Positions 1-7,832 of a stretch of DNA of 11,248 nucleotides are shown here, piece after piece; position 1 is the stretch's first letter; the number at the start of each line of letters is the position of its first letter. Below the pieces are notes generated by a model. The model had not been told where the DNA came from and made no database searches. It worked only from the letters and a program-made list of their open reading frames with translations. A program made the translations under genes and the position numbers. This DNA comes from Thermoplasmata archaeon (lineage in GTDB: Archaea > Thermoplasmatota > Thermoplasmata > Thermoplasmatales > Thermoplasmataceae): positions 1-11,248 of the forward strand of contig JAJZOK010000155.1 of the NCBI GenBank assembly GCA_021811525.1, read 5' to 3'.

Positions 1-938
1 TCTTTGACAGGAAGTTTAAAGGGATTTCAGGAAGCAACCTTGAAATAGTTTCAGTGACAGATTCCACCGGAACTTACCTTTCTGAAGGACTGACTCCCGA
101 AAGAATACTTGAACTCAAAATCCGGGAAGGCTTTGCTGATTCCCTTGAGAGAATGGGAAAAGATGGAATCTTTTCCATGGAGCCTGATGTAATAGTTGAT
201 ATTTCCCCTGCATCAAAAGACGGGAGAAGGGAGATGGACATATATAGAAAGGCATTTTCCAGGAATATATCAGTTGTTACCGCAAACAAATCCCCACTTG
301 CACTTCACTGGAAAGAACTTATGGAAGCCAAAAACAGTTCAGATTCCATGTTTCTCCATGAAGCGACAGTTGCTGGAGGGCTTCCTCTTTTCAGTCTCAT
401 CTCGGGCTCAATACTTCCAAGTGAAGTTCTTGAGTTCCGAGGAGTAGTCAGCCTTACAGTGAATCTGGTCCTCTCGAAGATGAGATCCGGCTTAAGTTTC
501 GAATCTGCTGTGAAGATCTGCCAGGATGAGGGTGTTGCAGAGGCAGATTACAAAGACGATACAGATGGAGTGGATGCTGCAAGAAAGACAGTTATACTGG
601 CAAACTCAATTTTCGGTTCTTCCATGACGCTTAAGGAATTAAGATTCGGAGGGGTTAAAGAGGCACAGACTATAGAAGGATGGAGGGATGGAAGAGTTAA
701 GATAGTATCCACCATCAGAAGAGAAAACGGAAACCTGTATGTTACCTCTGGTCCGGAACTGCTATCTCCAGACGATCCACTTCTTTCACTTGGTGAGATG
801 TCCATGGGCTATACAATTAAAACGAATTACAGCGGAACCTTAACAGTGCAATCAGAAAAAGATGGCCCAATTGAGACAGCTTCAGGAGTGTGCAACGATC
901 TGTTTCTTGTTGGCAAAGAAATTATACATAAGAAATGA
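1..938 (+). CDS. hom: Homoserine dehydrogenase, 3' part (5' end outside the window)
   Basis: NAD(P)H-dependent reduction of aspartate semialdehyde to homoserine, the step that commits aspartate carbon to threonine and methionine; cytosolic. The frame is open from base 3, so the GTG at 54 is probably internal and the N-terminal Rossmann nucleotide-binding strand lies upstream of the window. Seen: VTANKSPLA with the conserved Lys codon at 288-290, then EATVAGGLPLF, then an EAD...GVDAARK block. By alignment to yeast Hom6, the latter keeps the substrate and catalytic residues Glu (540-542), Asp (573-575) and Lys (585-587). The protein ends soon after the catalytic domain, so there is no C-terminal ACT domain, as in short archaeal forms. 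Oddity: the usual NGT/SGT loop reads SLT (450-458), and the Pro normally following EAD is Tyr. A metallo-hydrolase gene follows 15 bases downstream and is probably co-transcribed. Family assignment is firm; exact substrate activity is inferred. Confidence 0.9.
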   Translation, partial: FDRKFKGISGSNLEIVSVTDSTGTYLSEGLTPERILELKIREGFADSLERMGKDGIFSMEPDVIVDISPASKDGRREMDIYRKAFSRNISVVTANKSPLALHWKELMEAKNSSDSMFLHEATVAGGLPLFSLISGSILPSEVLEFRGVVSLTVNLVLSKMRSGLSFESAVKICQDEGVAEADYKDDTDGVDAARKTVILANSIFGSSMTLKELRFGGVKEAQTIEGWRDGRVKIVSTIRRENGNLYVTSGPELLSPDDPLLSLGEMSMGYTIKTNYSGTLTVQSEKDGPIETASGVCNDLFLVGKEIIHKK

Positions 939-953
939 AGCAATCACCTTATA

Positions 954-1937
954 ATGTCATCTATCAAAAGAATAACGGTTCCAATCCCAATACGAGCACT
1001 TGGAACAGCAAATGTATATCTGATAGACACAGGCACTTCTAGAATTGTTGTCGACACCGGAATGACAGCAGATGCAATCCCTCCAATTCTTGATGGCATT
1101 GGTAAGGAAAGGATAGATTACATATTCCTGACGCACCTGCATGTGGATCATATTGGAAATGCATCTTTACTAAGGGAGAGGTATGGTGCGAGGGTTATCA
1201 TAGGAAGAGGTGACGCTGAACGCATAAGACAGATACAGGCTAAACCTGATTCATTTGGAAAGCTTCTCGCAGAGGTATTCAGAGAATCAGGTGTTCCAGT
1301 TGAACTTATAAGGGAAATTACTGAGAGCCATTCCCTTATGCGAAACCTTGCCACCTATAATAATTTCAAAGATGATATAGAAGTAGACAGGGAGCTGAAA
1401 CTTGAGGACGGCGTCAAGCTGGTTGAAAACCCGGGACATTCTCCAGGCTCATGTTCACTGATTCTTACAGAGGATGATGCCATCATGACAGGGGATCATG
1501 TTCTTCCGGGAATAACACCAAATATTAGCTTCTATGATAGGGATACCGACAGCCTTGGTGACTATCTGAGAAGCCTCCCTTTAACTGGCATGCTTGACAT
1601 TACCAATGTTTATCCAGGGCACCGGGATCCTTTCAAGGGACTCAAGACCAGATGTAATGAGATATTCCAGCACCATATTTCACGGCTCAGGGAAGTATAC
1701 AACATTGTTTTAAACCCATCCACTGCATATGAGGTTGCTTCAAAGATGAAATGGAGCAGAGGACGATCTCTCATGTCTATGAATACAACTGAGCAAAATT
1801 TCGCCATAGGTGAAGCAATCACACACCTGGTTCACCTTGAAAAACTAGGAGCAATAGAAAGAAGGGAGATGGGAAAAATATTCAGATATCAGACCTCAGG
1901 GGATTTCCCGTTTCAGGCTGATGCCAGTATATTGTAA
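954..1937 (+). CDS. Metallo-beta-lactamase-fold hydrolase with C-terminal winged-helix-like region
   Basis: 327 residues. A metal-dependent hydrolase of the MBL superfamily, probably cytosolic because there is no signal peptide or membrane segment. Metal-ligand motifs are all visible: THLHVDH at 60-66 (HxHxDH), GHSPGS at 161-166, GDH at 180-182 and PGH at 221-223. The first about 230 residues form the MBL fold. The last about 70 (from about 255, YEVASKMKWSRG) resemble the small winged-helix domain found after the MBL core in LACTB2-like proteins, which act on RNA or on thioester/ester substrates. The substrate here cannot be read from sequence. ATG 954 is chosen because the next residues lead directly into the first strand; no clear Shine-Dalgarno site precedes it, consistent with translation as the second gene after the dehydrogenase. 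Its last codons overlap the end of the convergent aldo/keto reductase gene. Confidence 0.88.
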   Translation: MSSIKRITVPIPIRALGTANVYLIDTGTSRIVVDTGMTADAIPPILDGIGKERIDYIFLTHLHVDHIGNASLLRERYGARVIIGRGDAERIRQIQAKPDSFGKLLAEVFRESGVPVELIREITESHSLMRNLATYNNFKDDIEVDRELKLEDGVKLVENPGHSPGSCSLILTEDDAIMTGDHVLPGITPNISFYDRDTDSLGDYLRSLPLTGMLDITNVYPGHRDPFKGLKTRCNEIFQHHISRLREVYNIVLNPSTAYEVASKMKWSRGRSLMSMNTTEQNFAIGEAITHLVHLEKLGAIERREMGKIFRYQTSGDFPFQADASIL

Positions 1938-2713
1938 TCTTCCTTATTGAGATTTATATTCTTAGCACCAAGAAGCTCGTCGAGATGACTTTTATCAGAG
2001 GTTTTTGGTATTGGTATGCTCCTCTCCATTACGTATCTCAACGACATCTGCATGGGTTTGCAGGAATATTTATTTGCCATTCTGTTGAGAGCATCTGATC
2101 CATCAATCTTCCCTCTGTTAATAGGCGAATAAGCTATAACCGATATCCCATTCTCTTCGCAAAAAGGGATTACACTGTGTTCTCCACTCCTGCTAAAGTA
2201 GTTGTATTCTATCTGATTTGCGGCAATCACTGAATCCCTGCATGCTGCCATTGCATCCTTCATCTGCTGAACATCAAAATTGCTTACACCTATCATCCGG
2301 GTTTTGCCCTCCTTCACCAGATCTTCCATTGCTCCAATGGTCTCTCCTATTGGTACAGATGGATTGGGCCAGTGGATCAACAGGAGATCAACATAGTCTG
2401 ACCCTAGCCTCTTGAGGCTCTCCTCCATGCTCTTTTTCACCTGATCCTTCTGAAGGTGTGTATGCCATATCTTTGTGGTTATGAAAATTTTCTTCCTATC
2501 CATTCCATTAATACCCTTACCAACCAGCTCTTCAGAATGCCCTGCTGCATACATCTCAGCAGTATCTATGAGGGTTATACCTTTTGAAAGTGCATACCTT
2601 AATGTTTCCACTGACTCATGATCGTTTCTGTAATCAGCCTTTGAAGTACCTCCCATTCCCCAGGTTCCTATACCTATGTCTGAAACGCTTATTCCGCCTA
2701 TCCTTTTGCTCAT
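1913..2713 (-). CDS. Aldo/keto reductase
   Basis: 266 residues from the chosen ATG at 2711-2713. NADPH-dependent carbonyl reductase of the AKR superfamily; cytosolic. The catalytic tetrad is complete: Asp50 and Tyr55 (LIDTAEMY), Lys81 (TTKIW) and His114 (LLIHWP). GVSNF (about 153-157) and an IPKTS-type nucleotide-binding loop near the C-terminus are also present. The open frame continues upstream to 2833, but those extra 40 residues do not look like an AKR, whereas the family normally opens with a short strand such as the KRIGGISVSDIGIGTWGMGG found directly after this ATG. A GGAG lies 17 bases upstream, rather far for a ribosome site. At 266 residues the protein is a little shorter than typical AKRs (about 280-320), and it stops soon after the cofactor loop. 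Substrate unknown. The 3' end runs 25 bases into the convergent MBL gene. Confidence 0.9.
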   Translation of the reverse strand: MSKRIGGISVSDIGIGTWGMGGTSKADYRNDHESVETLRYALSKGITLIDTAEMYAAGHSEELVGKGINGMDRKKIFITTKIWHTHLQKDQVKKSMEESLKRLGSDYVDLLLIHWPNPSVPIGETIGAMEDLVKEGKTRMIGVSNFDVQQMKDAMAACRDSVIAANQIEYNYFSRSGEHSVIPFCEENGISVIAYSPINRGKIDGSDALNRMANKYSCKPMQMSLRYVMERSIPIPKTSDKSHLDELLGAKNINLNKEDYNILASA

Positions 2714-2818
2714 ATAGAGAAAAGTGTTATCTCCGTTAAAAGGGTTACACATCTTTATCATTAAGATGCATTTTGCCTTACGTATATGAAAAGGTCCAGC
2801 TGATTCCCAGCGGGAAAA

Positions 2819-2831
2819 GTTTATCATAAAC
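2819..2831. promoter_or_regulatory. 13-base palindrome upstream of the tRNA gene
   Basis: GTTTATCATAAAC is a perfect 6-1-6 inverted repeat ending 30 bases before the tRNA and lying between the divergent aldo/keto reductase and tRNA genes. It is AT-rich and could be an operator or part of a box A region; it may also be chance in AT-rich DNA. Confidence 0.3.
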
Positions 2832-2842
2832 ATATCAATAAA
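2832..2842 (+). promoter_or_regulatory. Probable box A (TATA element) of the tRNA gene
   Basis: ATATCAATAAA is centred about 25 bases before the first base of the tRNA, the usual distance between an archaeal box A and the start site. Assigned by position and AT-richness only. Confidence 0.4.
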
Positions 2843-2861
2843 CTATTCCCTGTTTTCATTA

Positions 2862-2935
2862 GGGGCTGTAGCTCAGCTAGGTAGAGCGCCTGGCTCATAA
2901 CCAGGTGGTCATCGGTTCAAACCCGGTCAGCCCCA
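2862..2935 (+). tRNA. tRNA with CAT anticodon (elongator Met, or Ile2 with modified C34)
   Basis: 74 bases fold into a complete cloverleaf: acceptor GGGGCTG/CAGCCCC with discriminator A2935, D stem GCTC/GAGC, anticodon stem CCTGG/CCAGG around loop CTCATAA, 5-base variable loop TGGTC, and T stem ATCGG/CCGGT around TTCAAAC. CCA is not encoded and no intron is present. The anticodon stem lacks the three G:C pairs next to the loop that mark archaeal initiator tRNA, so this is either elongator tRNA-Met or the AUA-reading tRNA-Ile2. I cannot separate those two by eye; elongator Met is the default label. Confidence 0.93.
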
Positions 2936-3026
2936 TTCTAAATTAGGTCTAAACATTAGATGATGTTACTTAATTATGAGGATTCCCAAAAACCCTCACA
3001 TAAACCCTTTTTCATGACCAATATGC

Positions 3027-3460
3027 ATGAATCTGCTCCAGTCAAGTTTCCCAGAATGGTACAGGGAGATTGAATCCCTCGGTGAACCCTTAACCGGCAT
3101 ATCTGACCGAATTGACGTTGAAAGGATCAGACCCACTCTTGCTTATCTTTTCAACAATGACACAGAGAAAGGAGGAATGCCCAATTATGATCCAGTTCTC
3201 ATTGTAAAATTACTGATTCTTCAACATAGGTACAACCTTTCCGAACTGCAGATAGTAAGGGAGATCAGGGACCGGATATCATTCATGAAGTTTCTTGGAT
3301 TTCCGGATAAATTGTCGGATCGGAATACAATCTGGCATTTCCGGAAGGATTATCAAAGATGGGAAAGGATCGTCTGGTATTCAATGAAATAAAAGAGCAG
3401 ATCATGGCGAAGAGTAACAGAATATTCCTTGTCAGAATAGCGGAAACTATGGAAATTTAG
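3027..3460 (+). pseudogene. IS5-like transposase remnant, frameshifted and missing the catalytic domain
   Basis: The first about 108 codons encode a DUF772-type transposase N-terminal domain (YDPVLIVKLLILQHRYNLS, then ISFMKFLGFPDKLSDRNT, then IWHFR), as in IS5-group elements. After FRKDY the open frame gives unrelated residues and stops at 3390-3392. The frame shifted by two bases (from about 3353) continues the family pattern as KMGKDRLVFNEIKEQIMAKS and runs to a TAG at 3458-3460. A one-base loss (or two-base gain) near 3351-3356 therefore broke the gene. Beyond about 3420 no transposase sequence is recognisable, so the DDE domain, normally some 200 more residues, is gone. No matching terminal inverted repeats were found at both ends. 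The remnant begins 91 bases after a tRNA gene. Confidence 0.8.
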
Positions 3461-3528
3461 GGGGAAATTAAAGAGAAAATGTACATGAGAACATGGTGAA
3501 ACCAACCATGTTTTGCCGCTATTCAGGT
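3431..3528. repeat. Nested inverted repeats downstream of the transposase remnant
   Basis: An outer 9-base arm GAATAGCGG (3435-3443) is matched by CCGCTATTC (3516-3524), extendable with a mismatch and wobble pairs. Inside it lies a perfect 8-base hairpin AACATGGT (3490-3497) / ACCATGTT (3505-3512) with a 7-base loop. The nearby AAAC/GTTT pairing would compete with the inner stem. This may be a leftover of an insertion-sequence end, or a transcribed structure. No function is recognised. Confidence 0.4.
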
Positions 3529-3577
3529 AAAATTGGCTGATGCCACGAATTATGTGAAAGATATAGAGTTAAAGAGA

Positions 3578-3640
3578 AGGTTTTAGTAAAACCTCAAATG
3601 ATTCTATATGTTTTTCATTTTTTGTCAAATTATGTTTTTT
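3578..3640 (+). terminator. Possible + strand terminator: short hairpin plus T-tracts
   Basis: AGGTTTTAGTAAAACCT (3578-3594) forms a small hairpin. It is followed by T runs at 3611-3615, 3618-3623 and 3635-3640, which could end transcripts coming from the tRNA/transposase side. Archaeal termination relies on U-rich tracts, so the runs matter more than the hairpin. The remaining stretch 3641-3720 shows nothing I recognise. Confidence 0.35.
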
Positions 3641-3720
3641 GCGCTTTAGAACACAAATGTTAATTTCTACAGGGACTATAATTGCCTGAATGAAGTCCAA
3701 GAACCATTTCTTGAGTTAAT

Positions 3721-3762
3721 GTAATAAAAATTGGAAAAATATCATAAAAGGTAATAAAAATA
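3721..3762 (-). terminator. T-rich terminator of the giant protease gene
   Basis: On the minus strand, the bases directly after the protease stop codon contain several runs of four or five T, the usual archaeal termination signal. On the + strand the element includes an 11-base direct repeat GTAATAAAAAT at 3721-3731 and 3751-3761, so the T-tract appears duplicated. Confidence 0.45.
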
Positions 3763-6700
3763 TCAGTAGTCTTCGTAATAGTTCCCAAGATCAATACTCA
3801 GGTTATATGAACTGAGACTACCGATTCCGGCGAAATCATTCCATCCTGTGCCTAGGAAGTTGCTTGTTACTTCTCCGGGATACGGCTGAGAATACTCAAC
3901 CATGTGATACGCAGGAAGCCCGTAGGTATTGCCATAGCCCAGTTCATACAGTGCAGGCTGTAGCCATCCCATATCCTTGGTCTTTGACATTCCGCTCTCA
4001 TAGAGGTACTGGCCTATGTCAGCGAATATTCCCGCAGAGATTGGCGTCGCAAAGCTCGTTCCTCCTGCTGTGAAGTACTCTCCAAATGATACAGTTATCA
4101 TCTTGCTGGCAGGCATGGATATGTCAGGCTGTGCCCTCATTGTGAACTGGTCTGGAACTACAATTCTCTCTATTGTCTGGTACGCAGGCCTTGAGTAGAA
4201 GAAGCTGTTGCCTCCTCCAGAGCCAACTGCACCTCCATAGAATGAGTATTCAGGCTGGTACCAGCCATATTCCCCTACTATAGCACCGGTTTCATTAAGA
4301 ACAGGATCTATTCCGCCTACAGACATGATGTACTGTGATGTCATCACTGTCTGATAATAGGTGAGATGGCTGTCCGATGAACCCAGGAATATAGTGGTTC
4401 CCTCTGCAACTGCCTGTAGCCCTATGAGATCATATATTTTTGCAAATCCGCTGTCATGGTGGAACTGGAATTCTGCCCAGCTTCCGGATATTACCTGTGG
4501 CTGGATTTCATTGAGGAAGTAATAGAGTTCAATGTTCACTGCGTTATCGCCTATTCCTGTAAGGTTGAAGGGTTGCATCACATCATAAATGGTGGCATTT
4601 GGCGCCATGGCACCTGACCATTCTACATCCAGATCAGCCTCGACACCTTCAGGATAGGGATTCTGGCCATTTGGAGTCAGGTTGATGAATTTCACTGCAG
4701 GATTGTGTATGCCGTAGGTGTCCCAGAACTGGGCAATGCTTGAAATGTTGGCAGATTCTCCGACACCAAGAATTCCAATCTTCATTCCTGTTCCATTGTA
4801 ACCCATTGCCTGAAGTTGACTGACTCCGTAATAACTGGCGAGGTTAGTTGGGGTCATAACTTCAGTTGAGCCAAATATCGGGTTTCCGGAGAGCCTCTGT
4901 ACACTTGTAAGAGTTGAACCCGATGTCTGTCCTATAGTAAGAAGTGCATCTGTTGAGTAACTCATTCCATATACATGAACAATCATTGAACTTAACTGCG
5001 TTGGAATGTACGGGTTCTGTGCGTTACTCTTGAATATTGTTGCCTGTGGAAGGAATGTTGAGCCGAAGGCAAAGTTGAACTCAGTTACTCCAAATGTATG
5101 CAGAACCATAGAAGCATTACCGGATAGAACAAGAACCAGCGGGGCATAGCTGTAGCTCCATACCTTGAACCCCTGATCCATATAGTAGGTTGCGATGCTG
5201 TCTATCTGGGATTGTGCAGGATAATACATGTTCTGGAATTCTTGGGCTGTCAGATAGTGATGGAAGTTTGACGAAAGAGGTGAATTCACTGAAGCAACGA
5301 ATGCTTTGAGATTTCCAAGGTTTGTCATGTTCAGGTACAGCGTTAAGGTCATAGAGGTGTTTCCAGAAACTGGTCCCAAATTGTAAAGATCTCCTGCAAA
5401 ATTGGATGATGTAATGAGGTAAGGTATGTTCCCTCCAAGCATCTGTGTATTTGCAGGCTTAAGATCTATTACATTCAGGGGTTCGTAATCCCCTCCTACA
5501 GATATTTCTCCGCCGTTATTGTATGGAATTGCACCGTCAAAGTTCCACCAGAAGTTACCTCCCTGGTAATCTCCACCAACGATGCTTCCCATTAGAGATA
5601 CGCCCAGCACTTCGTTTACGGTGCTTACAGATGTTTTCGATATATTCCACATGTTCACGTATACTGAGCTGTTTCCAGTGTATATGTTGTATGATGGGCT
5701 AAGGGCAGGCATTTCAACAGTGAAATAGTTGTTGTAGATTGTGTTGTTGGATGCAAACATAACAACACCTGCGGGCTCTCCCCAGACATTTGCGCTTAAG
5801 TCAAGGGTCGGAGTGCTGACAAGATCGAGGCTGTTTTCAAAGTAGTTACCCCATATGGTATTGTCCTGACCATTGTAAATTAGCACTGAAGCTGTTTCTG
5901 CCTCAAATACATTGTTTCCGATCAGGTTGTTTGAAGAATTCCACAGTATAACATTTGCAAGGGGGAAACCTGCACCATTGGAAGAATACCATCCCGATAT
6001 GTGTGTGGAGTTCCACAGTGTAAAGTTGGATACATTGTACAGCCAGTATCCAAGGTCATTGGTTAATGGAAGGTGGCTGAGTGCTGCATAGAAACTTTCC
6101 GGGTATTCATAGCTTATCCCAAATGACGGCATTGATGAGGCAACCACATACGCATTGGTGTTCAAAAGCATAACACCCTCGAACTGTGGGAAAGCAAAGT
6201 CATTGATAGATCCAAAGAGAGGACTTAACGGATAATATTGCTGGTTGAACAGCATATATGGGTTGGATGCCGTTCCATCCCCTGCGTATGATATGTTGGC
6301 CAGCTGCGCATTATTCATTGCGAATAGGGGTGTGTATATTCCGGTAAGGCTATTGTACATGAGGCTGAAAGATTCAGTGGGATTAAGAGCAGTATAAACC
6401 GGATCATGGTAACTCATCAGGACCTGTGCAGTGTACATTCCAGCTGGAAGCCAGAAATTGTAAGCACCGGATGCACTCAGAGGTACATATCCTACCTGGG
6501 AATAGTTGATACTGTTTCCCGGGCTTACAAACATGAATGCATTGCTGGGCGAAACCTTTCCTGTGAAATGATCCATGGATGAAACCGAGGACACATTCCA
6601 CATTCCGTAGAGCAGGGAAGGCCCAGTTGTCAGTATAGCCTGATCATTTGAATTCCATGATATGGCCTCCCCCATGGATGTTTCTCCTGTGTCAGTACCG

Positions 6701-7818
6701 AAGTCAAAAGCAGAGGGCACATTCATGTATTGCATAGATGCTTTCATATTGTGATTTCCATGACCTGGACCCATTCCCATTGGAAGTGGTGGCGGTGGCA
6801 TGTGCTCTTGAAGATTCGGTGTTGCAGGCATATATTTCAGCTGCATTGTGCCGTTTATGTTCATAACTGTTGTGGTGCTTCCTCCTCCTGGTCCGCCAAG
6901 CATAATTTCTGCATCATAGAGAAGGCCAAGAGGTGTTAGCTGTGTTCCGCTGACCCTGAAGTAAGAGAATGGAGCTTTATAGCCCATTGGCATTCCATAT
7001 GTTGAGTTGAATGTTACCCTATCGTAGGTACCGCTCTTCATGATTGTTGGGATTGAGTAATTGAAGAACACCACATTTCTGCCGTTTATCTCAGTCAGGT
7101 TAAGGTAAAGCTGAAGTGTGAATGGCAGACTCACCTTATAACTTGGTCCAATGGCTATATGCACTCCAGGATATGGATAAACCTGTCCTGTTGAGTTATA
7201 GATTGTGTTGGGCTGCATCACTGCAGTGGGGCTCGAGAAGTTCCATATGTTATCCTCAAATCCAAGAACATGAGTTCTTGTTGAATAAGTTGCCACATTC
7301 TGTGTCCAGAAATCATAGTTTGATACACCGAAAAGTGTTGTGTTATCCATTATTGTGTTAAGCTGGAAAGTAAGTGAGTGCGGGCCATCGTTTGCAAGGT
7401 TGTAGACACTCAGATTATTCATCTGAATTTGGGCCATGAAGCTTTTTGCATAAAAGTTCTGTCCAACAATGCCATTGCTTGTGTTCATAAGGCCGAAGTC
7501 ACCTAATCCCATCGGAGCTGGCGATGCAGTATACAAAGGAGAGATCGTTCCATTTACCATTCTGAAATTATGTGTTTTTGCCGGTAAAAAGAGATAATTA
7601 TTGACATTCCTGGATAATGGATTTACTGAAACCGAGGATCCAGAGGTTGTATTGGACTGTGTCGTTTTTGGCGACACAGTAGGGCTTGATACAGGCTGAC
7701 TCGTTGCAGAGTGCGAGCCAGTATCTGCCATTAAAGAGCTCATTCCATAGAGGCCGGAAGCCGCCATAATTGTTGCGACAAGAACAGCCAGAAAAACTAC
7801 TTTTTTATTGCGTTGCAT
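3763..7818 (-). CDS. Giant secreted acid protease: thermopsin-like domain joined to a sedolisin (S53) domain
   Basis: 1351 residues. N-terminal signal peptide (basic MQRNKK, hydrophobic 7-30), then a Ser/Thr-rich linker (32-66). Residues about 85-310 match thermopsin (peptidase family A5): ASPAPMGLGDFGL (98-110), NNLSVYNLANDGPHSLTFQLN, FWTQNV (170-175) and EDNIWNFSSP (188-197). Gly-rich (308-314) and Pro-rich (341-346) hinges follow. Residues about 595-700 have NosD-like beta-helix character (NNLIGNNVF, DNTIWGNYF, NNTIYNNYF). Residues about 820-925 fit an S53 activation propeptide and about 990-1345 the S53 catalytic domain: Glu1060 and Asp1064 (EADLD), Asp1149 (GSSDS), Ser1255 (GGTSFATP) and a calcium-site-like GTGWNDFAGIGS (1323-1334). 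About 31 N-X-S/T sequons suggest heavy glycosylation. No C-terminal anchor is seen. Probable role: extracellular peptide digestion at low pH. The gene is monocistronic, with its own ribosome site. The sedolisin part is very likely active; thermopsin catalytic residues are not established. Confidence 0.92.
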   Translation of the reverse strand: MQRNKKVVFLAVLVATIMAASGLYGMSSLMADTGSHSATSQPVSSPTVSPKTTQSNTTSGSSVSVNPLSRNVNNYLFLPAKTHNFRMVNGTISPLYTASPAPMGLGDFGLMNTSNGIVGQNFYAKSFMAQIQMNNLSVYNLANDGPHSLTFQLNTIMDNTTLFGVSNYDFWTQNVATYSTRTHVLGFEDNIWNFSSPTAVMQPNTIYNSTGQVYPYPGVHIAIGPSYKVSLPFTLQLYLNLTEINGRNVVFFNYSIPTIMKSGTYDRVTFNSTYGMPMGYKAPFSYFRVSGTQLTPLGLLYDAEIMLGGPGGGSTTTVMNINGTMQLKYMPATPNLQEHMPPPPLPMGMGPGHGNHNMKASMQYMNVPSAFDFGTDTGETSMGEAISWNSNDQAILTTGPSLLYGMWNVSSVSSMDHFTGKVSPSNAFMFVSPGNSINYSQVGYVPLSASGAYNFWLPAGMYTAQVLMSYHDPVYTALNPTESFSLMYNSLTGIYTPLFAMNNAQLANISYAGDGTASNPYMLFNQQYYPLSPLFGSINDFAFPQFEGVMLLNTNAYVVASSMPSFGISYEYPESFYAALSHLPLTNDLGYWLYNVSNFTLWNSTHISGWYSSNGAGFPLANVILWNSSNNLIGNNVFEAETASVLIYNGQDNTIWGNYFENSLDLVSTPTLDLSANVWGEPAGVVMFASNNTIYNNYFTVEMPALSPSYNIYTGNSSVYVNMWNISKTSVSTVNEVLGVSLMGSIVGGDYQGGNFWWNFDGAIPYNNGGEISVGGDYEPLNVIDLKPANTQMLGGNIPYLITSSNFAGDLYNLGPVSGNTSMTLTLYLNMTNLGNLKAFVASVNSPLSSNFHHYLTAQEFQNMYYPAQSQIDSIATYYMDQGFKVWSYSYAPLVLVLSGNASMVLHTFGVTEFNFAFGSTFLPQATIFKSNAQNPYIPTQLSSMIVHVYGMSYSTDALLTIGQTSGSTLTSVQRLSGNPIFGSTEVMTPTNLASYYGVSQLQAMGYNGTGMKIGILGVGESANISSIAQFWDTYGIHNPAVKFINLTPNGQNPYPEGVEADLDVEWSGAMAPNATIYDVMQPFNLTGIGDNAVNIELYYFLNEIQPQVISGSWAEFQFHHDSGFAKIYDLIGLQAVAEGTTIFLGSSDSHLTYYQTVMTSQYIMSVGGIDPVLNETGAIVGEYGWYQPEYSFYGGAVGSGGGNSFFYSRPAYQTIERIVVPDQFTMRAQPDISMPASKMITVSFGEYFTAGGTSFATPISAGIFADIGQYLYESGMSKTKDMGWLQPALYELGYGNTYGLPAYHMVEYSQPYPGEVTSNFLGTGWNDFAGIGSLSSYNLSIDLGNYYEDY

Positions 7819-7825
7819 GAATGAT

Positions 7826-7832
7826 ACTCCTT
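7826..7832 (-). promoter_or_regulatory. Strong Shine-Dalgarno site of the protease gene
   Basis: Read on the minus strand, AAGGAGT lies seven bases before the ATG at 7816-7818. It is the clearest ribosome site in the window, supports that start, and implies a leadered, well-translated mRNA. A TTATAATA sequence just upstream (around 7839-7847) is too close to serve as box A for a leadered transcript. Confidence 0.65.

Noticed and set aside
2714..2833. A longer aldo/keto reductase start at 2833, adding 40 residues.
   Set aside because: The extra residues have no AKR character, and the canonical N-terminal strand begins directly after the ATG at 2713.
2862..2935. Initiator tRNA-Met.
   Set aside because: The anticodon stem lacks the three consecutive G:C pairs next to the loop that mark initiator tRNAs.
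2936..3026. An attachment-site duplication or a left terminal inverted repeat next to the tRNA (around 2980-3005).
   Set aside because: No second copy of the tRNA 3' end was found in the window, and no matching inverted repeat was found on the right side of the transposase remnant.
6404..6939. Several open frames of 60-90 codons in other frames and on the opposite strand inside the protease, dehydrogenase and trans-sulfuration genes.
   Set aside because: They lie wholly inside well-supported genes, show low-complexity or cysteine-rich shadow translations and have no ribosome sites.
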